Assembly (NCBI GenBank): GCA_947623455.1
Contig: OX392527.1
Location: forward strand, 14,342,001 to 14,406,000
DNA from: Mimachlamys varia
Taxonomy: Eukaryota > Mollusca > Bivalvia > Pectinida > Pectinidae
DNA: 64,000 bases
Reading direction: 5' to 3'
Notes under the pieces: generated by a model
Database searches by the model: none
What the model saw: the letters and a program-made list of their open reading frames with translations, nothing else
Told to the model about the DNA's origin: nothing
In this document: positions 21,101 through 32,633 of the stretch, piece by piece
Layout: each line of letters opens with the position of its first letter
Numbering within the stretch: the first letter of the stretch is position 1
Translations under genes and position numbers: made by a program

Positions 21101-23870
21101 TCTTATATATTATTTACTGACAGAAACTCAAGCAACTGTGGTGAGAACTTTATCCTTCAGTCGCCATTGGCTATAGTCACCACACTGAAGTCGTGAAGTG
21201 AAGATCGTTTTAAATTATGGGATCCTGTCGGTTTTATAGATTACAAGTCGGATATGATCGGGAAAGGCGTTTTATTCGAAAATACATTAAGATGATACAA
21301 TGGACATCTACAAAATTTATCATGAACAAGTTCCGACACAAATGAAAATATGAATAATAGTAGACTGGCCCATACGGAATTACAGTAATGAGTGATGCGT
21401 CGTGGCCATTTTGTCGTCCAAACCAATCCGTTATATTGTGTTATGGCATCGTGCGCAGACAAAGCTGGCGGACAGACCGGAACAGGCGGTTACAAGATGG
21501 GAATATATCCTGCACCTCTGACCGATCACAAACCAGGGGCTATATTTAAAGGAAGCAAATCACCGACGAATGTGCTGCCGCAGACGATGTACATGTAAAA
21601 TGGCGGAGGTTCTTGTGTTTGCTTAGCAGCATCATTTTGATGACGAGAACGGTAGTTTGACATAATGAATTTCCCCGCTAGACAAGAAGACAGTATATTG
21701 ATGATTGATGTTGACTGCGAATCCTGTGGGTGTCTACGAGGGAAAAGGTCAGGTTGTCACCGATGGGTCTAACGATGACTTAGCAGACTACCAAATTTGT
21801 GTAGACTAACTGTGTCACAGCTTACTATACAGACACACAGTAAAATGTCTACATCACCATCAGAAACCCTGGTACCTAATGTACGCTTCGTCTACTGCCA
21901 CTTGTAAACGCCGCACAAGCTTTGTATGGTAGTTTCTACAAAAGTATATATTACTGAATAATTAAGTACGAACTATGTAAGATTGTGGAATGTGTATTTT
22001 ATGATTAGTTAAAGTTTCGGAAGGGAAAATCGGTAATGGCTTCGAGCGCCTTCAACTTTGCATCCAATGCCTATAACTATATACCAGAACATCAGATTTC
22101 TATCAAGCCACACTATCGATGTTATTTCAATACGACAGTTTTTTAACCATTATATTAATATAAAGCTATTTCGACGCGACTTAATCTGAAGAATATGCGG
22201 GAGAAACAATCACGGTGTGAAGCGTGGCGTCATCAGACGTCCCTGTACAGTCGTGTTGGCGCGCACACTAGATCTAGGCAGCATCACTACCACCCGTATC
22301 AGTAAGAAACATCAAGGTTGTGTAACACTTACGTATTGTGATCAACCGGTCCTAACTCATAACGTCAAACCTGGTCATTTTACTCTATATCTTATCATGG
22401 AATTCGGACAACGCTGAGACATGTATATCTTACAAACTTGTAACAACGTACAAATGTAACTGCAGAAACGCGAGCAATGTTATTTCATTGTCCAATTATC
22501 AGTTTTTGTGGAGATAGTTTTGAATGATGTTTCGCGAGGTAAGTAAACCATACATTGCGAGGCTACGTATAGAATTCTCTCAAACAAGCTTCTCTGCAGT
22601 TTGTGTGTAGCTAATTTGATCAGTTTATAAAATACTCGAGTACGATGGTTTGGAGTGTAGCCTGAAGTTGAATGAAACCTCGCAGATAGCTTTTACACGT
22701 ACTGAGCAGACAAATTGTATCCAGGTTAGAGGGAAGAGTTATTCTGTTTGTCAGTCAGGATAAGTTCTACTTGTTCGAAACAGAACATGGCAAGGAAACG
22801 TTTTATTGTACTTAAGTGGTTCAAGGTCCAATAATTCACGCTGTATACCCTAGATCTCAGACCGTTATACACATTCTGTAAGCATTTGCTATTGTCTGTA
22901 AATCATACACAGCCTCTGATTTACAAGCTGGGCTCACCACCCGTATACGGATTTGATGAAGCCGTGAAATAATGGTGTCGGCACCAGAGCGTATATTTCC
23001 GGAATTCGTTACAATTAAAACTCTTGCTTGCAATCAGTTTGTCATTCAAACTAATATTAGCGTTACGAAACAGGTCTTCTGGGGGTGATTGTTTCACGAA
23101 ATAAGCCAGTCATAGGGGTGTCCTACCGAACCCAGGCTCAGTCCGTTATTATAAGTATCGATTTGTAATGTTATGTGCAGAATAAATGAGAACATAGTTA
23201 ACGCCTTATCAGATGACATGACTGAGACGTTTTGTACAGCAATGGTACCGCCATGGTTCGTGAGCTCGTCCACACTCCCCTCCAAATGGCTCACAGTGGG
23301 CTCACTAAACCGGCGATATCTATAGTAGTTCCGATGATTTTGAACAACCCTGTGTGGAAACCATCATGTTTCTGTATGTACATGTACTTGAAGGAAATTA
23401 TATAAAAAATCAACATGACATAAAACTGGTGTCTATAAAACTGGAAGCAAGCAGTTCCATATAATAGTAATGAAAGTACAACGGGCGTAATCGAAAAGTA
23501 AGAAAGGTCGCAGGTAACAGGAAAAATGTACAGCGTATCTTATAAACATAGATTAATAGAAATTACACAACGAATGGCTGTTGGATAATAAAAGCCATAT
23601 CCAACAACCACGAGTCATGTGACCTGTTTTTACCACAATTTCAGCCAAAACCTGCAGTATTTCATTGAGTTAAACACACCGGATCGTATTTTCCCGCCAA
23701 ATGATGACGACGTCAACACTAAGCAAGTGACGTTATTCCGGTCAAAGTTCACCATGTCAGCAAATCAAAATGCGTTTATGGTTTATTCAATGATCATTGA
23801 TATCCCGAGATTTGAATAGCACACGCCTACTGTGGTAGAATGACTGATTAAATCACTGATATGTTTTATT
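21101..23870. other. Unannotated intergenic DNA
   Basis: No frame exceeds about 75 codons, and none is recognisable. Around 23690-23780, CCCGCCAAATGATGACGACG and the following sequence resemble 45345-45440, so a diverged dispersed repeat is present there. Otherwise I see nothing. Confidence 0.4.
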
Positions 23871-23873
23871 CGT

Positions 23874-24200
23874 AGTACTAAAATAATACGCCATTTCCGG
23901 GATCCAACTTTCAGTCGGTTTAGTCATGTGACTTTCATCACCATGTGACTTTATTTAGGGCATTTTAAAAACAAAATGGCGGCTAAATAGAAGCTTTAAA
24001 AAACGCTAAGCGAGGTAAAGTTTTTTGGTCGAAAGAGGGATAACAACTTCAAATTAAACAAAAGGGGCGTTAGTAAAATTAGCTGAGATCAGTACATTGT
24101 GAAGTGCCCTTAGTTTTTCGCGGTCACATGATCAAATCACCGATTTCTAACTCCCCTTCAGAAGAGTTCTTGTATCGCGGAAACGGCGTATTAATGTACA
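23874..24200. mobile_element. MITE-like element with terminal inverted repeats
   Basis: The left end GTACTAAAATAATACGCCAT and TTCCGGG mirrors the right end CGCGGAAACGGCGTATTAAT GTAC with few mismatches, giving inverted repeats of about 26 bp around some 275 bp. Inside lie further CATGTGAC motifs. No coding frame is present. Confidence 0.5.
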
Positions 24201-24224
24201 GGCCGTACAATGTATATTGTGATT

Positions 24225-24375
24225 ACAATTAAGGATTTAATCTTGTTCTGTTAGGGTTTATTGGGTATAAACCTCAATGGGTCTTGAGACACATTTAATG
24301 AACTAAATTTGTCTCAACACCAATTGAGGTTCATACCCCATAAACCTCAACAAAACAGGATTCAATCCTTATATT
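24225..24375. repeat. Palindromic element of about 150 bp
   Basis: Left arm landmarks AAGGATTTAATC, CTGTTAGGGTTTATTGGGTA and TAAACCTCAATGGG return reversed as CCAATTGAGGTTCATACCCC, ATAAACCTCAACAAAACAG and GATTCAATCCTT. The arms are about 70 bp, imperfect, centred near 24298. Confidence 0.65.
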
Positions 24376-24847
24376 TACATTCAGGTTGATTTTTTATTTA
24401 TTTTGGGGCGATTTCTAAAATATTCAACTTGTGCAAGTCTATGCAGCGAAATGTGCCGAGAAGTGTGACGTCATCACTCACTGTGTGGCGTCATCCAAAT
24501 GAAATTTATAGCTGTGTTCGTATTGATAACAACTATGAACTGGTACAAGAGAAACACGGGTATTCAATATGAAAAATGAAACAAAACATAGATTGTTAAC
24601 AATTTGGAAAAAGGAACTTATTCCTGCACTACGTTACAGGTGTATTTATACGCCAACTGGAAAGTTCATCGAAAAAAAAAACCCTTTAAACACTTTGGTA
24701 GTGTATATTGAGTCAAAGTTCACTAGAAATGATATATAAAAATATAAAAATTCTCTAATTTGTATAACCTTATCATGGGTACTTGTTTGTATATTATTTT
24801 ATGCTGGAGTAAGTATTAGTTGTATGAATGTGTGAGTGTATGGTTAT

Positions 24848-25160
24848 CAGTGTTTGTATTGTCCATATATAGTGTTTATCTGTGTATTGTCTTTAATTAT
24901 GTTTATCTTTGTATTGTCTTTAATTATGTTGAATTGTCCTTAACTGACGGTTATCAGTATTTGTATTGCCCATATATAGTGTTTATCTTTGTATTGTCTT
25001 TAATTATGTTTATCTTTGTATTGTCTTTAATTATGTTTATCTTTGTATTGTCTTTAATTTAATATGTTTATCTTTGTATTGTCTTTAATTATGTTTATCT
25101 TTGTATTGTCTTTAATTATGTTTATCTTTGTATTGTCTTTAATTATGTCTATCTTTGTCT
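24848..25160 (+). repeat. 27-bp minisatellite
   Basis: About ten units of GTTTATCTTTGTATTGTCTT plus TAATTAT, the first few being more divergent. The 80-codon frame over it is simply the repeat. Confidence 0.85.
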
Positions 25161-25311
25161 ATACATATTCCTTTTTCAATGTAAATAAGATACCGGATTT
25201 TAGGAAATGACTAATATAGGCAATGCGTGTTGTCAAATCCTTTTGTATGTATTGATGCAATAAAATTTGTTGAAAAAAAATGTTAATATATGTAAATGAA
25301 CATTGATAACA

Positions 25312-26065
25312 TTTAAGCATTGATGACAATTCTTTTTTACTTTTATAGGGGTATTGCAAACTGTATGAATCCGCATAGCGGATTTTTACAAAAGTTTACA
25401 AGCAAAATTTGTTTCATAACCCTATGACACTAAAACATAATTGACATCAATGCTTATAATTATTTTTTGAAACTTATTTTTCAAATTTAAAACATGTTTA
25501 TGTTCAATTTGACTGATCTAACAACGGATTCTTTTTTACAAATCAATACGCGACGTCAATTGCCGCATCGTGACGTCACATTTTCGCGACTTTTTTGTGT
25601 TTTTTCATAGAGGTGTGAAAAGAAAATCTCAACCAATCAGAAAGCCGCATTCTGCATACAATAAATGGAAAATTAATTATTTAAGCATTGATGACAATCT
25701 TTTTTAGTTTCATTGGGGTATGAAAAAAAATTGTTTGCAAACTGTATGAATCCGCGTAGCGGATTTTTACAAAAGTTTGCAAGCAAATATTTTTTTACAA
25801 CCCTATGAAATTAAAAAATAATTGACATCAATGCTTATAATTACTTTTTGAAACTTATTTTTAAATCTAAAACATGTTTATGTACAATTTGACTGATCTA
25901 ACAACGAATTCTTTTTTACAAATCAATACGCAACGTCAAATGCCGCATTGTGACGTCACATTTTTTCGCGCCATTTTCGGATTTTTTTTTATAGAGGTAT
26001 GAAAAGAAAATCTCAACCAATCAGAAAGCCGCATTCTGCATACAATCAATGGAAAATTAATTATA
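25312..26065 (+). repeat. Tandemly duplicated MITE-like element (2 x about 370 bp)
   Basis: 25312-25680 and 25681-26065 are near copies in direct orientation. Shared blocks are AAGCATTGATGACAAT, AACTGTATGAATCCGC with AGCGGATTTTTACAAAAG, AATTGACATCAATGCTTATA, GACTGATCTAACAACG, and AACCAATCAGAAAGCCGCAT. Each copy has inner inverted motifs (GCATTGATGACAAT versus ATTGACATCAATGC). The second copy has lost small pieces and gained others. The short plus-strand frame starting at 25999 lies partly in it and is not convincing. Confidence 0.75.
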
Positions 26066-27798
26066 ATGGTTTATTGAAACAAAACAGAAAGTTAAAAAGA
26101 AACAGGAACACTTTTTATATGTTCACTAGCTCGAAAAATAGATTACAAAACACTTTAGCGCTTAAGTCAGTTTTTGTTTTAATTGGTCCTGGTTTCCCCC
26201 TTACCTCACTTGAAGCTGTACTACGTATGTATTTTGGTACCAGCGTGTGTTTTCCCATAGATGTCGCATCAATGTTGACGCAACTGTCACACTCATCAAT
26301 ACATTGTGTACGTAGAAAGGCAAGAATCAACTCTCTCGGGACTCCTCGGATCTTTACTCTTTAATGATCGTCTGGGACCAAACAGGGTTTGTGAGCAGCT
26401 TCTGCAATGGCAGTTAATGTGACGTTAGCCAGAAACACAGATCGGAGACGGCGATATAAAGAGTCCGAAGGGAAGGTATTTCTATATATGTATATAGAGG
26501 TAATCGGATTTTATCGCAATATGCACGAGTTTGATATTTGCGGTTGCTGAGTTACATCAGGAAGGTTGGCTTACGATGGTTTTAGTAGAAATCTTCCAGA
26601 AAAAAATGCTATGTCGACAAGAGTTGGAGCTGAAATTGTCTTGGAAGCAAAACTGTTTCAAAAGCGGAGCGAAACTAGAGCAGTTCCTATTGATTTTTAT
26701 CAATTTCATAGAGCACAAAGTTTGGGGCAATCCGTCCCTCCCTAAGAACCAAACAAGAGATATGGCATATTTTGTTGTCTTCCTAACTTTGACTCCTTCG
26801 CGCATGTCCATGAACTGTCGTCATGAAGTCTGCCATCTTACTTCATCTATATCACTGTAATAAAAGAGACCGATATAGAAACGTGTTACACTTCATACTA
26901 GGCTGTCTATATCAAATATATCAAATATATGTATAGATAAAATAAAAAAAGGATTCGAGAGTCGACGTAACTGCTCATTTGTAAATCGGTCAGTAGATCT
27001 TTTTTCCTTATATATAATAACCAGTTGTAAATTATCTTAGAAGCATAACGCAATCACAAGAAACTGATCTAAACAGCGAAGCTTCGACCGCGTGCTTTTT
27101 ATTGTGAGTTTCAACAGCAAATCAATGGCTTTGACAGCAGAAAGTTTTATAGAAGTCAGTGAGAAATTTCTTTTTTTTTATATAGTCTCCCCATCGACGA
27201 GTAGATTTGGTCATTAGCAAGTCGTTAGGACTACAATCCACGTATGCTTCCCATCGAAATGTGACGTGAACATTTAATTCAGAGGATGAGCTCGTTAATC
27301 TATCGGTTGAACATATTTTTATTGCTTTGAAACAATAGGATTGGGCACAAGTTATACCAACTTAAGAAAGCCCGCTCCTCAACAATTATATAACAAAGTA
27401 TAGCAATAGCGACATGTACATTATTCATTATAACTATAGTGTAACACAATTTATAAGTAAAGAGAACACAAAGTGAGAGAATAAATTGAAGATAAGAAGA
27501 AACGAAAAAAGAAAAGGTAGAATGCCATGTGACTATTTTAAAGGTTCGTTCAAAGTAAAAATAAATTGAAATATATATATATGTTTTAGGCTGCATGGTA
27601 CGCACTAGCTACATAATCCATTCATGTTGTCTGTTCTATTGTCCATTTAATGCACTTTCCTGAAAATCCTTTCTCTGGTCACTCCTGTTCCTTCAAGGTA
27701 TCTTATCGATGTACCATGCAGATAAATGTACAAAATAAATATTGTTTTACTGAACCAATAGACACTTTAACTATAAACATAAGACAGTGTGAGAGGGT
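26066..27798. other. Unannotated intergenic DNA
   Basis: Frames up to about 109 codons occur, but none is recognised and no repeat stands out. I see nothing to support as a gene. Confidence 0.4.
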
Positions 27799-27799
27799 A

Positions 27800-27839
<40 letters not shown>

Positions 27840-27872
27840 GGAGAGAGAGAGAGAGGGAGAGAGAGAGAGAGA
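27799..27872 (+). repeat. (GA)n microsatellite at the LINE 3' end
   Basis: A GA-rich run with occasional GGG and AAG interruptions. Read on the minus strand it is (TC)n directly downstream of the LINE's short 3' UTR. It may be the element's own 3' tail or the target at which it primed. Confidence 0.8.
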
Positions 27873-27909
27873 AATTAGTTTGATTTACCTGTTTACACGA
27901 GAATTTTAT

Positions 27910-30900
27910 TTAAAAACGGTCACTGGATCGAATAAAAGTCTGCACAATTTGAAATATCCGCTCATTATCTTCATTTGTTAAGTCTATATTGCCAGACAGA
28001 AGTAAATCTAGGTTCACTGGGTGATATGGAATCAAATTGTTAAACATTGTATCTCTTATATTGCTGTAATTTGGACATTGGAAAAAGAAGTGATAAGTGT
28101 TTTCACAGGGATCACCGCAAGTACAAGAAGGAGATTCTGCTAGGTTCACACGATAAAGATCATAATGAAGTGTACTACAGTTATGTCTAAGTTTGGTCAG
28201 TAAAATATTAAGGCGACGCGGTCCGTAATTAAAAAAACACGGAGGCATATGTTTTTCCGGAGTTATGTCAGTTTTAAATCTACCGACTGTTGGCTGATTT
28301 CTAGTAGCTTCGGAGAGGTTGTTCCAGATTTCTGTGGTTGCGGGTAAAAAAGATAATCTAGTATTAGTTAAATTATAGTTTTGGGTAGAATAGTTATTAT
28401 TATTTCTAAGAGGATATGGGGTTCTCTCACCTACTAGACTTGGAAGTAATGTATAAAGATAAGACGGAGTTAACTTGTTGTGCATTTTATAAAATAAAGT
28501 AAGATTTCTACGTTCTCTCCTGGTTTTTAAAGTATCCCATCCTGTTTCATAATATAGAGATTGAATAGTTGCATATGCTGGTAGCCCAGTGACTACTCTG
28601 GCAGCTTCCAATTGTAGTTTTTCTAGCAGGTCAATATGGAATTTGGAACAACCACTCCAAAGCTCACATGCATATTCCATTATAGGTAGAATGAAACATG
28701 TATAAATTTTACTCAAAACTTTCCTATTCACCAGAAATTTTAACTGCCTTAAGGCATTTATTCTTTTTGAAGCACTTTTATAGATATTTTCAACATGATC
28801 ACCCCACTTAGCATTTGCGCTAAATGTAACCCCCAGGTGCTTATGGTTTTCAGAGAAATTTAAAATGCTATCGTTAAAAAATAACTCTAAACTATGAGTT
28901 TTTAAAGTATTAGATATAAAAAGAACATCTGTTTTTTTGGAATTGAATGTGACCAACCATTTCTTGGACCATGTGTTTATACATTGAAGATCATGATTCA
29001 TTACCCTTTCAATTTCCACACAAGATTTAGAGCCATATATCATGGAAGTGTCATCTGCAAAAAGTCTAGATACGCTGATTAAATTTTCAGAAATATCGTT
29101 TATAAAAATTAAGAATAACAGTGGACCTAGCACTGAACCCTGTGGTACTCCTGCTTTTAAAAACTGACTATTCGAATATGATTCCCCAATGAAAACTTTC
29201 TGTTCGCGGGCCTGAAGATAATTAGTTATCCATTTCAATAAATTTCCTGTAATACCATACGATTTAAGCTTTTCAATTAAACCCTTATGCCAAACTCTGT
29301 CAAAGGCCTTTGATATGTCACAAAAGATAGCACAAGTATGTTTTTTTTCCTTTAAATTTAAACAGATATGATGATAGATTTCGATAAGTTGGTGAACAGT
29401 CGAATGATTAGGCATAAATCCAGATTGTCTTGAAAAGAAAAGTGAGTTATCTAAAAAATAATTATGAATATGTTTGACAATTACTCGTTCAAAAACTTTT
29501 CCTATAGCTGACAACAAAGAGATTGGTCTATAATTTGAGGGTAAATGCTTATCGTCTTTTTTATACAGTGGCATAACTATCGCCTGTTTCCATAAGGTAG
29601 GGAACGAGCATTTAGACAATGACATATTGAATAATATTTGAAGAGGTTTACATATAGTTTTCGCAGTGTATCGTAACATATGGTGACTAATACCATCTAT
29701 ACCGGGAGCTTTACCTAATTTTAATGTTTCCAAGACGTCTTTGATTTCTGAATGTTCTACTTTAATAGATGACATGGAGGAATTTGTTCTGGGATCAAGG
29801 GATGGAACTGTAGAATTTGTATCATCTAAGTCTGTAATTGAAGAAAAATAATTGTTTAAAAGATCAGCCTTTTCAGAATCGTTATATATAGTACTACCAC
29901 TATGTGGATCAACTAGAGGAGGTATGTCATTAGATTTACCATTTGTTTTAATTAATCGCCTCAACAGTTTCCAATAAGATTTCGGATCTGATACTACAAA
30001 CTTATCAATAAGACAGTCTAGATTAGCATAAAAAGATTCACGTACATGTTTTAGCATATTATTTACCCGATTTCTAGCTCTCTTAAAACAACTTATATCA
30101 GTATCACGCTTACTTCTTCTACATTTCTTATGTAACCTATCACGTAGTCTTATACATTTTCGCAGTTCAGACGTCATCCACGGCTTGTCATTAGGTCTTA
30201 TATTGATAACTTTTTTGGGGATACATGCACAGATCATAGAATTAAAGGTATCAGTAAAACGTGTACATGCTTCATCAACACTCCCTGATTCCATAAACAT
30301 TTCATTCCATGAATAATTCTCAATTAGCCTATTTAATTCGTTAAAGTCAGCTAGTTTATAACACCATATTTCGCGTTTATAAGATAGATTGAGCTTACTT
30401 ACGACTTCTATGTATACTAAGCATGCTTCATGATCACTAATATTCCTATCAATGGGTAAAACTGACGATTCAATATGTTTAATCTTTTCTGAAAGTATGA
30501 CCGGATCAAGAAGACTTGCACTAGTATTGGTTATCCTTTTGGGTGAATCAATAACATTTTTCAGATTAAAACTCGTTAAAATATCAGAAAAGACGTGTTG
30601 CCTAGAAACAGTAAGCATGTCTACATTTATATCACCCACTATAACTATATTAGTTGATGAATCAATTGCCTTTTCAATAGACGAACGAAACCCTTCCCAA
30701 AAATAACTGTTGGCATTTGGAGGTCTATACACAGTACACAGTAAAATACAACTACGTGGAAAATCTAGCTGTATCCATATTAACTCGCCATGTGGAAATT
30801 CTAAATCTATACGTCTAGTAGCCTTTATTTGATTCGATACGAATACCAAAATCCCACCACCAGCAAAGTTCCTATCGGCCCTAAAAGGTTCGCTAAAACC

Positions 30901-30934
30901 ATGTAATTCTAAATCACTAGTCAGTATATTTTCA
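27910..30934 (-). pseudogene. LINE ORF2, C-terminal part: endonuclease remainder plus reverse transcriptase
   Basis: This is the larger part of a non-LTR retrotransposon polyprotein, interrupted at its 5' side by the insertion. It starts within the AP-type endonuclease domain: ELHGFSEPFRADRN, VYRPPNAN, VGDINVDML and the SDHEA motif. The reverse transcriptase follows, with GKAPGIDGISHHML, LPSNYRPISLLSAIGKVFE, CDISKAFDRVWH, GVPQGSVLGPLLFLIFIND and the catalytic FADD at 29050-29061. Near the C-terminus a CxCG, then H and C, zinc-knuckle-like cluster (CTCGDPCENTYHFFFQCPNY) is typical of several CR1/jockey-group elements. The end, FIRSSDRF, is followed by TAA at 27910-27912. All reverse-transcriptase motifs look intact; the only break is the insertion. 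Confidence 0.9.
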
Positions 30935-31393
30935 GGACTCACACAACTAAATCAGCCTATCACGAAGTGTTTCATACGTTTGTAGTCCCTACTGAAAATT
31001 TGTTCCGGCTAAGTACAGTGATTCTGGGTAATTTAAATAGGTAATTGTTGACATATTCTGCATTGAATGAAATCTGTAGATATTTAACTTTACAAAAATA
31101 TATACTTTTGGTAGATTTCGATATGTGATGGCGGATTGATATGGGGTCAAAAGTCAGAGGGTGTTCCGGTCCCATTTCACTCGTTTGACATGTAAATTTC
31201 CGGTTGTCCGAAGCAGACGCCTGTAGCAAGCTAATATGCCAGTAAACTCCTCATTAAATGCCCCTTGAAGCCTTTGTCATGTATGTATCTGTGAATTTAG
31301 GCAGTTTTCACAAGTGTTGTACTTCAAATATTAAAGTTATTAGCTCGAAAGCTTAGTAATAACATATAGTAAATTATTTAGTTGTGTGAGTCC
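30935..31393. mobile_element. Unit A: 459-bp element with 18-bp terminal inverted repeats
   Basis: This is the first of seven copies and the left edge of the insertion. Its inverted ends are GGACTCACACAACTAAAT, perfect over 18 bp. In the junctions with S, the bases around A read TTAA-AGG at the left and CCT-TTAA at the right, as if A (461 bp) had duplicated TTAA, the piggyBac-type target. At the LINE the outer flanks are TTCA instead, and the inferred end base differs by one. Superfamily is therefore open. There is no transposase frame, so it is a MITE-type element. Confidence 0.7.
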
Positions 31394-32633
31394 TTTAATT
31401 GAACTAGCCATGTGCTTGACCTATATAACATTTACTGTGCTTCCGGATATTTTTTTTTCAAAGACAACCACTGTCATTGAGTGTTTGCACATTTTTCAGT
31501 GTGTAAAAATATTTAATTTGACAAAAAAACTTCAAAATTATTTAAAATCTGGCAAAACATGGCCCTGTGTTGAAGCCTGTATTGTTGGACTGACCATCAT
31601 ACTCACGTTTTTAATTAAGTTTGGTTCAATTAACTGTGATAATTAATCTGCGTGCGTGTTAATAAAACTTAACTGATATGTGTACCAGGTTTTAGCATCC
31701 AAATTTTGATAGAACAAAGATCTAGTGTGCTGTCTTCACCCCCCCCCCCCCCCCAAACCCCGTTCCAACTCTGCCCAGTCATTCTCAGGCTTCTTCCTTC
31801 ATGCAAATTATAAATGTATGCGTGTTTTATAATCCTAAGAAAGCAATAACTAGAACAATCACATAATAAGCTTGTATAAATATTGCACATGTGAGTTTAT
31901 ATATGTGTATGTGTCACGTTCATGTTTTGGTGGCTAAATCCAACTTATATTCCATATTTTCAGTAAATTGTAGATATTACTTTATTCCTGTCACACTATA
32001 TACCTTGTTCAACATCTTGTTTATTGATTTAATGCGTTTGTGTACTTTGTTTACTCATACAATAAGCCGTTTATAGCATTATATCTCCCCTACCCCCAAT
32101 ATTCTCCCTGTAAAATGGAGGCACCCCGGGGAGCTAGAAGTGCTAAATGTAAGCTGGTGTAATTGATAGATAAACAGTTAAGGTGGATATCTGATAACCG
32201 TTTATGACTCATGTTTTCTGTAGAAGTTTGAAGTTGTGTGTGAATTCTAAGTGTGTTTAATTGTTAAAATTAAATAAAAAAATACTTAAAATAAAAATTA
32301 ATTACTGCAGAGACTTTAAAATTAACAGAAACTGAGGTAACAAGATTTCTTTTCAAAAACATTTGAGCGGTAAGCGTATTTGATCTTTGTGCAAAATATG
32401 AAATTGCTAAGTGCGTGCTTAACTGAGGTGCTAGAGGTAAATGTTATGCAAAAGAAACGAGAAATTTCTGGTGCTAGCTCTGAATAGCAAGTGTACATTA
32501 GGTGCAATAACTTGGGTTTTCTTCATAATTTTTTATTCAATTTCAACCAAACTTCACCATTTTACTCGGAAATGTATATACTTTCAGTTAGTAAACTTTA
32601 TTTCAACATCTGAAAGGTTTAGGGCCCTTTAAA
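31394..32633. repeat. Spacer S, first copy
   Basis: About 1,240 bp that recur between all A copies. It begins TTTAATTGAACTAGCC and ends GGGCCCTTTAAA. It contains the variable poly-C tract (31739-31754) and otherwise AT-rich unique sequence. I recognise no gene, RNA or transposase in it. It is either DNA captured between two A elements or the locus in which A first sat before the unit amplified. Confidence 0.7.
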
